From the NCBI GenBank assembly GCA_021810905.1, contig JAJZQH010000010.1:1-64000 (forward strand): a stretch of DNA of 64,000 bases, given 5' to 3'. Shown here piece by piece: positions 44,938 to 53,210 of the stretch. The translations under genes and the position numbers were made by a program. Origin of the DNA: a bacterium. Lineage in GTDB: Bacteria; UBA10199; 2-02-FULL-44-16; JAAZCA01. How positions within the stretch are numbered: the first letter of the stretch is position 1; every line of letters starts with the position of its first letter. The notes beneath the pieces were generated by a model, which was not told the DNA's origin, made no database searches, and saw nothing but the letters and a program-made list of their open reading frames with translations.

Positions 44938-45579
44938 ATGTCCGAGATAATACACATAGATCCAAAAGCGCCGGAGATTGCGGAGATCGAGCGGGCCGTT
45001 GAATATCTGCGCCAGGGACAGGTGATCGCGTATCCTACGGAGACGATCTACGGTCTTGGCGCGGATGTGCAGAACCGCAAGGCGGTCAAACGCATCTATG
45101 ATCTCAAGTCGCGCGACTACGGACTGCCCATCTCCATCTTGGTGGCAGACCTCGCGATGCTGCGCGAAGTCGTGGCCAACGTCCCCGATCGAACCCTGCC
45201 GCTCATGCGGCGTTTCTGGCCAGGCGCACTCACGATCCTCTTCCCTGCTTCGGATCTGATCCCCAAGGGGTTGGTCACAAATACGGGCAGGGTCGGCATC
45301 CGCATCTCTTCGCATCCGGTCGCTGCGGCGCTCGTCGAACAGTTCGGCAGGCCGATAACCACGACGAGCGCCAATCTTTCCGGTTTTCCTCCGTCGCTCT
45401 CCGTAAGGCACGTGCAGAAATACTTTGGTTCGAAGATTTCGTGCATACTTGACGGCGGCGAGTGTGAGCCTTCGCGCGGCTCCACGGTCGTGGACATCGG
45501 CGACGACACCATGCGCATCGTCCGCGACGGCGCCGTTCCCGCCGAGGAAGTCATCAAGTGTTTTCAGGGAAATGACTAA
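44938..45579 (+). CDS. tsaC: Threonylcarbamoyl-AMP synthase
   Basis: A 213-residue YrdC/Sua5 family protein that makes threonylcarbamoyl-AMP for the t6A37 modification of tRNA. The motif YPTETIYGLGADVQNRKAV is near residues 32-50, followed by KSRDYGLPISILV, TNTGRVGIRISSHP and TTSANLSG. It lacks the extra Sua5 domain, so it is the TsaC form. It lies between two repeat elements. Confidence 0.92.
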   Translation: MSEIIHIDPKAPEIAEIERAVEYLRQGQVIAYPTETIYGLGADVQNRKAVKRIYDLKSRDYGLPISILVADLAMLREVVANVPDRTLPLMRRFWPGALTILFPASDLIPKGLVTNTGRVGIRISSHPVAAALVEQFGRPITTTSANLSGFPPSLSVRHVQKYFGSKISCILDGGECEPSRGSTVVDIGDDTMRIVRDGAVPAEEVIKCFQGND

Positions 45580-45583
45580 CTTC

Positions 45584-45737
45584 GGTACTTTGGTACGTTA
45601 GTACGTTAGTACGTTAGTACGTTAGTACGTTAAATTGTAACCTCGAATTATACTGGATTTTGTACCAAAGTACCAACGTACCAAAGTACTAACGTACAAC
45701 TTGATGATTCACTCGTACCAAAGTACTAACGTACCAC
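45584..45737. repeat. Inverted tandem-repeat element, unit GTACGTTA
   Basis: Five or more GTACGTTA copies, the spacer AATTGTAACCTCGAATTATA then CTGGATTTTGTAC, then AAGTACC, AACGTACC, AAGTACT, AACGTAC. A second block CGTACCAAAGTACTAACGTAC follows after TTGATGATTC. The right arm runs up to the ATG of the methyltransferase gene with no room for a usual ribosome binding site. Confidence 0.88.
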
Positions 45738-46364
45738 ATGTTTTCCTCCATGATTCATTGCACATCAGAATATTTCACCTCATGTGGCCTCACGATCTGG
45801 CAGCCCGCAAAGGGGCATCGCTATGGTCCGGAGAGCCTAGCACTTGCTGATTTTGTGCGTGCGGGCGAGGGCGTTCGCATCGCGGAACTCGGCTCCGGCG
45901 TGGGCGTCATAGCGCTTTTGATCGCCTCGCGAACAAAGGGTGCTGCCGTTTACGCCGTCGAAATTCAGGACTCCCTGCACGCGATCGCAGTTCGAAACGT
46001 GAAAGGGAATGGTTACGAACGATCCGTTACGTGCGTGAATGACGATTACCGGAGATTCGCCGCGGAGAACAGAAACGCATTTGACCTCGTAGTCTCCAAT
46101 CCTCCGTTCTATGCGGCGGGACCTGGGAGGATGAGTCCGAATTCTCAGAGGGCGCAGGCCAGGCATGAGATAAACGGAACAGTCGCCGACGTGGTGAAAG
46201 CCGCGCGCGATCTGCTCGTATCCGGCGGCAAATTTGCGGTCGTATTCGCGAGACGCAGAGTCGGCGAACTCAGGCGCGCGGCGGTTGATGCCGGCCTTGA
46301 GGAGAATCGTATTGAGGAACCTGAATCAGGAAGCTTCCTGCTGCTTGAATTTCAAAAAAATTAG
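45738..46364 (+). CDS. TrmN6-like N6-adenine methyltransferase
   Basis: A 208-residue class I SAM methyltransferase resembling tRNA1(Val) A37 N6-methyltransferase. IAELGSGVGVIALLIA is motif I (residues about 48-63), and DLVVSNPPFYAAG carries the NPPF catalytic motif of N6-adenine enzymes. The start directly abuts the repeat element; the Met at residue 5 is an alternative. It overlaps the convergent dciA-like gene by four bases at their stops. Confidence 0.85.
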   Translation: MFSSMIHCTSEYFTSCGLTIWQPAKGHRYGPESLALADFVRAGEGVRIAELGSGVGVIALLIASRTKGAAVYAVEIQDSLHAIAVRNVKGNGYERSVTCVNDDYRRFAAENRNAFDLVVSNPPFYAAGPGRMSPNSQRAQARHEINGTVADVVKAARDLLVSGGKFAVVFARRRVGELRRAAVDAGLEENRIEEPESGSFLLLEFQKN

Positions 46365-46834
46365 GCACGCTTCGTACAGAAGCAGCGCTTCATCGCGCGC
46401 CTTGCCGCCTCGCGCAGCTCGGGGTCATGGATCTGGCGCGCCGCCTGATCGATGAATTCCAGCTCGTCTTCCGTGAGTTTATTTTCCGCCTGCCTGAGCT
46501 CCGCTTTTGAAATTTTTTCAGATGCCGGCAGTTCGCCAACTTCAAAGCGCACGTCCTTGACCGCCGCCTCAGGTGATATCTTTCGAATTCGTTCCAGCAT
46601 CTCTGGTTTGAGAAAGTTGAGTTCCTGCATCCACGACGGATGAACCACCCGGACGATGAGCGTTTTTCCCCGCCAGCCCGAAGGCCTTGCAAATTCCGCT
46701 ACCGATTCGCCAACGATCTCTTCCCATCGGTCCCAGAGCCAATATCTTTTTATGCCGTCGCGGATCTTGAGCCTGTCGGCGCTGTCGCCCAGGATTTCCG
46801 CGATACTCGTCGGTCTTTTCTTTTGTTCCTTCAT
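46361..46834 (-). CDS. DciA-like DUF721 protein
   Basis: A 157-residue protein beginning MKEQKKRPTSIAEILGDS. The DUF721 core YWLWDRWEEIVGESVAEFARPSGWRG...LIVRVVHPSWMQELNFLKPEML is clear. DciA helps load the replicative helicase in bacteria without DnaC. The C-terminal 60 residues are an acidic helical tail with Cys near the end. The frame is open upstream to 46978, but homology starts at the chosen Met. Confidence 0.82.
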   Translation of the reverse strand: MKEQKKRPTSIAEILGDSADRLKIRDGIKRYWLWDRWEEIVGESVAEFARPSGWRGKTLIVRVVHPSWMQELNFLKPEMLERIRKISPEAAVKDVRFEVGELPASEKISKAELRQAENKLTEDELEFIDQAARQIHDPELREAARRAMKRCFCTKRA

Positions 46835-47009
46835 CTCAGGCGTGCGTATCAGATTTGCCGCATGCAACGCAACATAGAGAAAAATCGGGGGACAGGTGAG
46901 GAGCAGATGTGATATCATATCATTCGAATCGAGGGGCGGGTGGAGCTGTTCTATCGTCCCCCATGCCCTCAAATACACGTTATTTCTAAGTTATCGGGCG
47001 ATTTACGGT

Positions 47010-47038
47010 TGACAGGGCGGGGCATTTACGGAATATTG
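47010..47038 (+). promoter_or_regulatory. Candidate dksA promoter
   Basis: TTGACA (47010-47015), a 17-base spacer and AATATT (47033-47038), about 20 bases before the start codon. Confidence 0.45.
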
Positions 47039-47059
47039 CCCGCCTGCTCGGGGGTACCC

Positions 47060-47425
47060 ATGAAGAAAAAAGATATAGAACATTTCAAGAAACTCCTGCA
47101 GGAACGGCGTAAGGCAATCGTCGACGCCACGGAAACGGCCCGGGAAGGGGCTATGGCGGTCGAACAGGCGGATCTCCCGGATGAGGTCGACCTGGCCTCC
47201 ACCGAGACCGGCCAGACCCTGAACTTGAGGCTGCGCGACCGCGAACTTGTGCTTCTCAAGAAGATCGACAAGACGCTACAGAAGATGGAGGACGGAGAAT
47301 TCGGCGTATGCGAGCGCTGCGGCGAGGAGATCGGCGTCAAGCGCCTGGAGGCGAGGCCTGTGGCCGAATTGTGCATCCGCTGCAAGGAAGAGCTGGAAAA
47401 GGTGGAAAAGGGCTTCGCTGAGTAA
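47060..47425 (+). CDS. dksA: DksA/TraR family transcription factor
   Basis: A 121-residue DksA homologue that binds RNA polymerase through its secondary channel and acts with ppGpp. The coiled coil is residues about 5-75, with DLPDEVDLAST at the tip. The four-Cys zinc finger is CERCGEEIG ... ELCIRCKEE. ATG 47060 follows GGGGG by five bases. A strong intrinsic terminator follows. Confidence 0.92.
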   Translation: MKKKDIEHFKKLLQERRKAIVDATETAREGAMAVEQADLPDEVDLASTETGQTLNLRLRDRELVLLKKIDKTLQKMEDGEFGVCERCGEEIGVKRLEARPVAELCIRCKEELEKVEKGFAE

Positions 47426-47445
47426 AAATACATTATCGAATTGAG

Positions 47446-47473
47446 GACCCATCGCAAAGATGGGTCTTTTTTT
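47446..47473 (+). terminator. Intrinsic terminator of dksA
   Basis: GACCCATC and GATGGGTC form a perfect 8-bp stem around GCAAA, followed by seven T residues. Confidence 0.93.
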
Positions 47474-47517
47474 GTCAGGGTACCCAGAAGCAGTGGTACA
47501 TACAGGCGGTTTTTTTT

Positions 47518-47568
47518 CTAGCTTCTGAATGCTGACTTCTGAATTCTAGCCTCTATATTTTCATGGAA
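47518..47568. repeat. Half copy of the CAGAAGTCAGAAT element
   Basis: CTTCTGAATGCTGACTTCTG and AATTCTAGCCTCT followed by ATTTTCATGG resemble the right arm of the element at 1171-1260, which also ends ATTTTCATGG. It overlaps the 3' end of glnE, so the last codons of glnE come from repeat sequence. Confidence 0.5.
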
Positions 47569-50082
47569 CAACCGTGCTACCTCCATCATTCTCCGTTCGA
47601 TCTCATCCTTCAGCTCATGTGAAGATTGGCATCCCATCTGCGCAGCCAGCGCTTCTACGAACGGCGCGGTGAAATTTACTTCGTCCGTAGCGCGCCCGAG
47701 CGCCAGGCGCGTGCGTGATAGCAACCTGCGGAAGAAGAAAAAATTGTCCTCCACCGCATCGAGTAGCTCGGACTCCATGAGCCCTTCGGCACGGAGCGCA
47801 TCGAGCACCGCGAACGTATTCTGCCTGCGTAGTGCGATGGAATCGCGGCCGTAAAGCAGTTGATGGAACTGGACGATCGCTTCCAGGTCCGCAAGTCCGC
47901 CAGCGCCTATCTTGACGTTGATCACGTTCGGTCTGGTCCTTGCCCGTTCATCGATAGTGCGGCGCCGGATGTGTGCTATCTCCGCCCGGATATCATCCTC
48001 AGGCGGCAGCGGCGCGTCGTATGCTACGGCTTCGATTGCGGCGCGCACTTCGTCCACAAGCGGGGCGTCGCCGGTTATCGCGCGTGCCTTGAGCACGGAG
48101 CGGCGTTCCCATAGCGCTGCGGTTGCGTGATATGCGCGGAACGAATCGATGGTTGCAACAAGTGTGCCCGCATTTCCCGAGGGCCTCAGTTCGGAATCGA
48201 TCTGATATGCACGCCCGTAGCGGCCGGGCAGGGTGATGGTCGTTATTATCCTCTGCGCGACCTTCGTGAAGTATTCGAAATTTGTGATGCGCTTTGCCCC
48301 GTCCGTCTCCCCATCGCCCGCGAAGATGAAGCAGAGGTCGAGGTCGGAGCCGTAATCCACTTCGGATGCTCCGAGGGATCCCACTCCCACCATCGCGAAG
48401 CCTGCTGGCGTACCGTCACTGAGTAGCGGAGTTCCGAAGCGTCCGTGAAGATGTTTTTCCGCCATCTCCCAGGCGCACGTGAGAACCGCTTCAGCGGCGA
48501 GCGAGAGCCGCATAAGTACGTGAGGCAGCTGCATCGTGCCTTCGATGTCGAGTTGCTGGATTCGGCGGACCTCCTGATTTTTGAACCACGCGAGCGACTC
48601 AATCTCTTCTTCCTCTCCGGAAGCGCGCGAGGCGTTGTCGCGGATCGCCTCCATCAGCTCGCTTCGTTCATAGTCGGCCTCGAAGATCGCGCGGAATAAT
48701 CCCTCCACGCTGCGCCTCGTACGATCGAGCTCGGCCTGCATCTGTCCTGTCTCATGCAGCGCGTCTGATTCGTGATAACCCAGGCGTCTGGCGAGGGCCA
48801 AAAGCCCCTCGCTATCCTGCGGCAGGCGGTGCGTCTGCACCTCGTCCGCCACCTGCAGCATATTCTCCATCCTGCGCAGAAACGCGTACGCATCCGAGAG
48901 TCTCTTTGCGCCGTACGGATGCATGAGCCCCTCGCGCGCGAGCAGATCTATCGCCTCAAACGTGTTGCCGATGCGCAAGGCGGGACGTTTGCCGCCGAAC
49001 ATGAGACAGATCGCCTGAACGAGAAACTCCACCTCGCGGATGCCTCCCGCGCCGACTTTTACATCGTAGCTCTGCTGCCTGCGCGCTGCCGACTGCTCCA
49101 TCTTCGTCTTCAGCTCCTTCATGTGCGAGATGTCGGCAACGGCGATGTGCCTGCGGTAGACGAAGGGTCTCACCGCCTCGATGAATTCACCTCCCAGCGA
49201 GCTGTCTCCAGCCACGGTACGGGCGCGGATGAGCGCCTGACGCTCCCAGTCGCGGCCGAAATACTGATAGTATCGCTCAGCAGCATCGAGCGAATTCGCG
49301 AGCGCGCCCTGCGGGCCTTCAGGTCTGAGTTCGTGATCCACGCGAAACACAAATCCCGCGTCCGTCGCATGCGAGATATACCTTGTGAGCAGGGCCGCAA
49401 GCTTTACGAAGAACTCATGGTTTGTGAGATGAACTCCGCCTTCGGAGGGCGGCACTCCTTCATCGGAACGATAGAGCACGATCAGATCTACGTCCGAACT
49501 CATATTCAGTTCGCGGCCGCCGAGCTTGCCAAGCGCGAGTATGCAGCCGCTGCATTCCATAGCGGCGCCTTCGGGAGTGCGGATGAGCGGCTTGCCGTGT
49601 CTCGCTGCAAGTGTCGCATACGCGCGGGCATACGCTGCGTCCAGGAGCGCGTCGGCGGCATCGCTCCACTCGGCCAGCAGTTCGCGCACAGGCGTATCGC
49701 CCGTCAGGTCGCGCATCGCAATCCGGGCCATCTCTTTGTATTTGAAATATCTCAGCGCGCGCATGAAGGCGTCTTCGTCACCGGCCGGAGCCGCGGCGTC
49801 GATCTCGCGGGCGAGTTCATCGATCATGACCTTCGCGGGTTTTCTGGAGTCTGCGTACGCCGATAGCGCCACGGTGTCAGCCCAGCAAGGGTGAGCGACG
49901 ATGCGCTCGGCGAGCGCCCTGCTGTTGCCGAAGAGGCGAGCCAGGTTCCGCGAGCCCTTTTCATCCCATGGAAAAGGACGGCCGCTCTCCTGCGAGTACG
50001 CGGCTTCAAAGCGCGCGAGTTCGTCGAGACCGCGCGATGGGTCGCCGGAACACGCTACGATCTGTCGAATACATTCGTCCAT
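47518..50082 (-). CDS. glnE: Glutamine synthetase adenylyltransferase/deadenylase
   Basis: GlnE adds or removes AMP on glutamine synthetase in response to PII, controlling nitrogen assimilation. The 854-residue protein has two nucleotidyltransferase domains: GKLGGRELNMSSDVDLIVLY at residues 185-204 (deadenylase half) and VGVGSLGASEVDYGSDLDLCF in the second half. The conserved RVDHELRPEGPQG and RAYQIDSELRPSGNAG motifs follow each. It is somewhat shorter than the enterobacterial protein (about 945). The last residues (KSAFRS) derive from a repeat. Confidence 0.93.
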   Translation of the reverse strand: MDECIRQIVACSGDPSRGLDELARFEAAYSQESGRPFPWDEKGSRNLARLFGNSRALAERIVAHPCWADTVALSAYADSRKPAKVMIDELAREIDAAAPAGDEDAFMRALRYFKYKEMARIAMRDLTGDTPVRELLAEWSDAADALLDAAYARAYATLAARHGKPLIRTPEGAAMECSGCILALGKLGGRELNMSSDVDLIVLYRSDEGVPPSEGGVHLTNHEFFVKLAALLTRYISHATDAGFVFRVDHELRPEGPQGALANSLDAAERYYQYFGRDWERQALIRARTVAGDSSLGGEFIEAVRPFVYRRHIAVADISHMKELKTKMEQSAARRQQSYDVKVGAGGIREVEFLVQAICLMFGGKRPALRIGNTFEAIDLLAREGLMHPYGAKRLSDAYAFLRRMENMLQVADEVQTHRLPQDSEGLLALARRLGYHESDALHETGQMQAELDRTRRSVEGLFRAIFEADYERSELMEAIRDNASRASGEEEEIESLAWFKNQEVRRIQQLDIEGTMQLPHVLMRLSLAAEAVLTCAWEMAEKHLHGRFGTPLLSDGTPAGFAMVGVGSLGASEVDYGSDLDLCFIFAGDGETDGAKRITNFEYFTKVAQRIITTITLPGRYGRAYQIDSELRPSGNAGTLVATIDSFRAYHATAALWERRSVLKARAITGDAPLVDEVRAAIEAVAYDAPLPPEDDIRAEIAHIRRRTIDERARTRPNVINVKIGAGGLADLEAIVQFHQLLYGRDSIALRRQNTFAVLDALRAEGLMESELLDAVEDNFFFFRRLLSRTRLALGRATDEVNFTAPFVEALAAQMGCQSSHELKDEIERRMMEVARLFHENIEARIQKSAFRS

Positions 50083-50103
50083 TGTAATATGATCTATGAA
50101 ATT

Positions 50104-50191
50104 CCCCTCCTTTGTAAGGAGGGGGTAGGGGAGGTAGACAGTGATCTACAACCGGTCTACCCCTCCTTACCTCCCCTTACAAAGGGGAGGG
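50104..50191. repeat. CCCCTCC/GGAGGGG palindromic repeat, copy 2
   Basis: The left arm is CCCCTCCTTTGTAAGGAGG, then GGGTAGGGGAGGTAGA. The right arm is GTCTACCCCTCCTTA followed by CCTCCCCTTACAAAGGGGAG. The arms match copy 1 at 36457 almost exactly, while the loop (CAGTGATCTACAACC) differs. It separates addA from glnE. Confidence 0.85.
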
Positions 50192-50198
50192 ATTCGAT

Positions 50199-53100
50199 TC
50201 ACGAATCACGTTTTTTTCTCAGCCTGTCCTCCCAGCACATGGAGTTTCTGTGGAAGATGCATCCCTCGCACGGCGGATCGGCCCTCACAGCGTAATCGCG
50301 CGCCTCGATTCCGGAAACGATTTCGGCGATGTTCTTTGCGGCATTTCTCCTCCTTTTCTCGTCCATCGCGCGCTTTACTATGGCGCCCGCGGAAGGGAAG
50401 ACGAGCCTGGTGGCGGCGACATCCTTGTGCGTTATGGCCTCAGCCGCGAGGGCGTATGCCTGCATCTGCAATTCGTATTCTTCCGCGCGCGCCTTTGCCT
50501 TTGATGCGTCCTCGATGCCGGTCTTGAAGTCGACGATCTCGTATCCTCCGTCCGCGGGCCTCAGCCAGTCTATGGTTCCGGATATGGTGCTCTCTCCGAA
50601 GATGAGTTCGAACGGCATCTCTCTGAAACCCTCGCCGAGATCCGAAGCGCCTGCGAGATCGATAGCCTCGATCGCATCTGCAACGAGCTCGCGTATGACC
50701 TTATCGTTCGGCTCCACGCCGTTTGCAAGGCATTCCGCCGCCGCAACTGCGCGAAGTTCATCCTCGTCTTTCGTCGAGCGCGCGAGCATCGCATGTACGA
50801 TCGATCCATATACGTTTGGCTCCATGCGATGCGTATTGCCCCTGGCAACCTCGCTCGCGGGCAGCCCCAGGACGTACTTGAGATAGTAGAGCATTGGACA
50901 AACGCTGTAAGAGTCCAGCGCAGATACCGAGAGACGATGTGAGGCGCAGCAGCGCCTGCGTGCGCGAGAGATGGAAGGAGCATGCGCAGTCGGAATTGCG
51001 GCTCCTGCAGCCGCACCGCGGCCGGCATCGCCGGCATCGATCCGTTTCGCGAGCTCTCTGCCGCCGTGTTTTTCAAGCGCGCGCACGACCCAATCGTGCC
51101 ACGTGTCCCTGGCCTTGAGATCTTCGTGTACGGGCAGCACGAGCGTCTCCGCGGCGCGGGTCATGGCGACGTACAACAGCCTCTTGGATTCCTTTTCTTC
51201 GCGCTGCGACTCGTCGTCGGAAAGACGCGTGAAGCGTTCAGTGGCGATGCGACTGCCAAAGGGTTGATCCGGATTTCGCTTTCTGAACGCAACGCCGCCG
51301 CCAGCGCCCGCGTCGCCCCTTGCGAATATCCACTGATTCCTGTTCGCAGGAAGGGGTCTCATGAGATCCGGCAGAAAGACCACTGGAAACTCCAGACCCT
51401 TTGCCGAGTGCACGCTCATGATCCGCACGGCGTTTGCCGAGTCGGCGCCGGATGGAGAATCGCCGAGCCGAGCCCCGCGCGCGCGCATCTCCTCCATGAA
51501 GGAGTTGAATTCCGAGAGCGTGGTGGGCACCTCGCGCTCGAGGTCGCGCGCTATGGTCACGAGCCGGTCCATATTGAGGTTGGCGGCTCCAGAGGGATCG
51601 AGCCTCAACCAGAGGGCTTCGAGCCCCGCATCGTTTATTATGCGGCGCATGATTTCCGACGGCCTCATGTGGGCCGCCATCGATGGCAGCTCGGAGATGA
51701 GGGCGAGGCGCTCGTCGCCTTTGACGGCGGAGAAGAGGCCGCGTCCGTCGCCGCCCGCCATGACCGCGAGCTCGTCGTCGGAGATGGCCGCGATCGGCGA
51801 GCGCAGCAGAGTGAGGAGCGCGACTCCGTCTTCAGGGCCGCGCGCAAACCTCGTCGCCGCCAGAAGATCCGCTATCTCACGGCGCTCGAGAAAGCCCCTG
51901 CCTCCGGACGACGTGCAGGGGATCAGCCTCTTTCTCAGTGCGCCTTCGTAGATGTCAGCGCTAGTCATCGCGCGCATGAGGAGCACGACATCGCCCAACT
52001 GCCATTCGCCTGACGCGGCCTTTGCCGAGATCATCTTTGCGATCGCCTCTGCCTCGCGTTCCCGGAGCGCGGCGACCTTCATGTTGTCGGATGAGGGGAG
52101 GGCGAGTTCAATGACAGATGACATGTTCGCGTCGTCGTTTGACGCCGCTTCCATTGGCTTTGGCGAAGCGGGATCCGAGAAGAGCCCATCCGCAAGGACC
52201 GTCTGCGAGATATTTATAAAATCGATGATCGACTTGCGTGAGCGAAAATTGTGCGCGAGCCGAACCGTCTCTCCCGACCTGCGGATTATTTCTTTGCGCA
52301 CCCTTGCGAAGCAGGAGACGTTGGCGCCGCGGAAGCGGTATATGGACTGCGCCTCATCGCCCACTATGAAGAGGGAATTTGCGGACGGATCGAAGAGCCT
52401 GAGCACGAGCTCCGTCTGGATGTCGTTCGTATCCTGGTACTCGTCAACGAGGATATGTCTCCACATTGCTCGGCACGCAGCCGCAGCGGATTTGTTTTTC
52501 AGGAGTTTCAGCGCCCTTATCTCCAGCTCCTGGAAATCCAGGGCGCCCAGCTCGGAGAGCCTAGTCTCATACGCGCGGCCGATCTCGATGAAGACCGAGC
52601 GGAGCGCGTCCAGCGTATGGACCTCCCATTGCTCCGCGCCGTCGCGATCTTCGAGCGCGGCAGTCGCATGCCAGCGGAACTGCATCAGCTCCTCAAGCGC
52701 ACCTACTGCGGATGAAAAACCCACCTCCTCGATGAGGCGTGCTGCGGCCGAGTCCTTTTTTTCGAGCATGGTGAGCAGCGTGTCCCTGACGCAGCGGCGC
52801 ATGAGCAGGCCGGATGCATTTTCGTCGAGAAGATCGAATGAGGGCGCGAGCCCCACCGCAGGGCCGAAGCGGCGCAATAGCCTGGCAGCGAACGAATGGA
52901 ACGTGCCGATCCACGCCTGATCGAGCCTGAAGCGCTCGACTGGTGGCACATAGCTGCGGAGCTTTGCCCTCAGCTCGCCTGCCGCCTTCTCCGTGAACGT
53001 GATGGCGACTATGCCCGAGAGCCGCGCCCAGTCTCCGCTGCCGGGCTGTTCGGGATTGCATCCCACGATCCTCAGGATGCGGCGGATGAGCACTGCGGTC

Positions 53101-53210
53101 TTGCCCGAACCCGCTGCCGCGTCCACGGCCATGGGAATCGAGATCGATTCGATCGCTGCCCGCTGAGCCTCAGTCGGCTGAAACTTTTTTGTGCCTGCAG
53201 ATATCGCCAT
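50199..53210 (-). CDS. addA: Helicase-nuclease AddA
   Basis: A 1003-residue UvrD-type helicase with a C-terminal RecB-like nuclease, the motor subunit of the AddAB break-resection enzyme. Walker A AAAGSGKT is at residues 31-38; ITFTEKAAGELR, VDEYQDTN, GDEAQSIYRFRGA, SVHSAKGLEFPVV and YVAMTRAAETLVLP are the later helicase motifs. The nuclease motif is EIVDFKTG. Unusually, cysteines in SVCPMLYY and the end CEGCIFHRNSMC could hold an iron-sulfur staple like that of AddB. It overlaps addB by 41 bases. Confidence 0.9.
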   Translation of the reverse strand: MAISAGTKKFQPTEAQRAAIESISIPMAVDAAAGSGKTAVLIRRILRIVGCNPEQPGSGDWARLSGIVAITFTEKAAGELRAKLRSYVPPVERFRLDQAWIGTFHSFAARLLRRFGPAVGLAPSFDLLDENASGLLMRRCVRDTLLTMLEKKDSAAARLIEEVGFSSAVGALEELMQFRWHATAALEDRDGAEQWEVHTLDALRSVFIEIGRAYETRLSELGALDFQELEIRALKLLKNKSAAAACRAMWRHILVDEYQDTNDIQTELVLRLFDPSANSLFIVGDEAQSIYRFRGANVSCFARVRKEIIRRSGETVRLAHNFRSRKSIIDFINISQTVLADGLFSDPASPKPMEAASNDDANMSSVIELALPSSDNMKVAALREREAEAIAKMISAKAASGEWQLGDVVLLMRAMTSADIYEGALRKRLIPCTSSGGRGFLERREIADLLAATRFARGPEDGVALLTLLRSPIAAISDDELAVMAGGDGRGLFSAVKGDERLALISELPSMAAHMRPSEIMRRIINDAGLEALWLRLDPSGAANLNMDRLVTIARDLEREVPTTLSEFNSFMEEMRARGARLGDSPSGADSANAVRIMSVHSAKGLEFPVVFLPDLMRPLPANRNQWIFARGDAGAGGGVAFRKRNPDQPFGSRIATERFTRLSDDESQREEKESKRLLYVAMTRAAETLVLPVHEDLKARDTWHDWVVRALEKHGGRELAKRIDAGDAGRGAAAGAAIPTAHAPSISRARRRCCASHRLSVSALDSYSVCPMLYYLKYVLGLPASEVARGNTHRMEPNVYGSIVHAMLARSTKDEDELRAVAAAECLANGVEPNDKVIRELVADAIEAIDLAGASDLGEGFREMPFELIFGESTISGTIDWLRPADGGYEIVDFKTGIEDASKAKARAEEYELQMQAYALAAEAITHKDVAATRLVFPSAGAIVKRAMDEKRRRNAAKNIAEIVSGIEARDYAVRADPPCEGCIFHRNSMCWEDRLRKKRDS

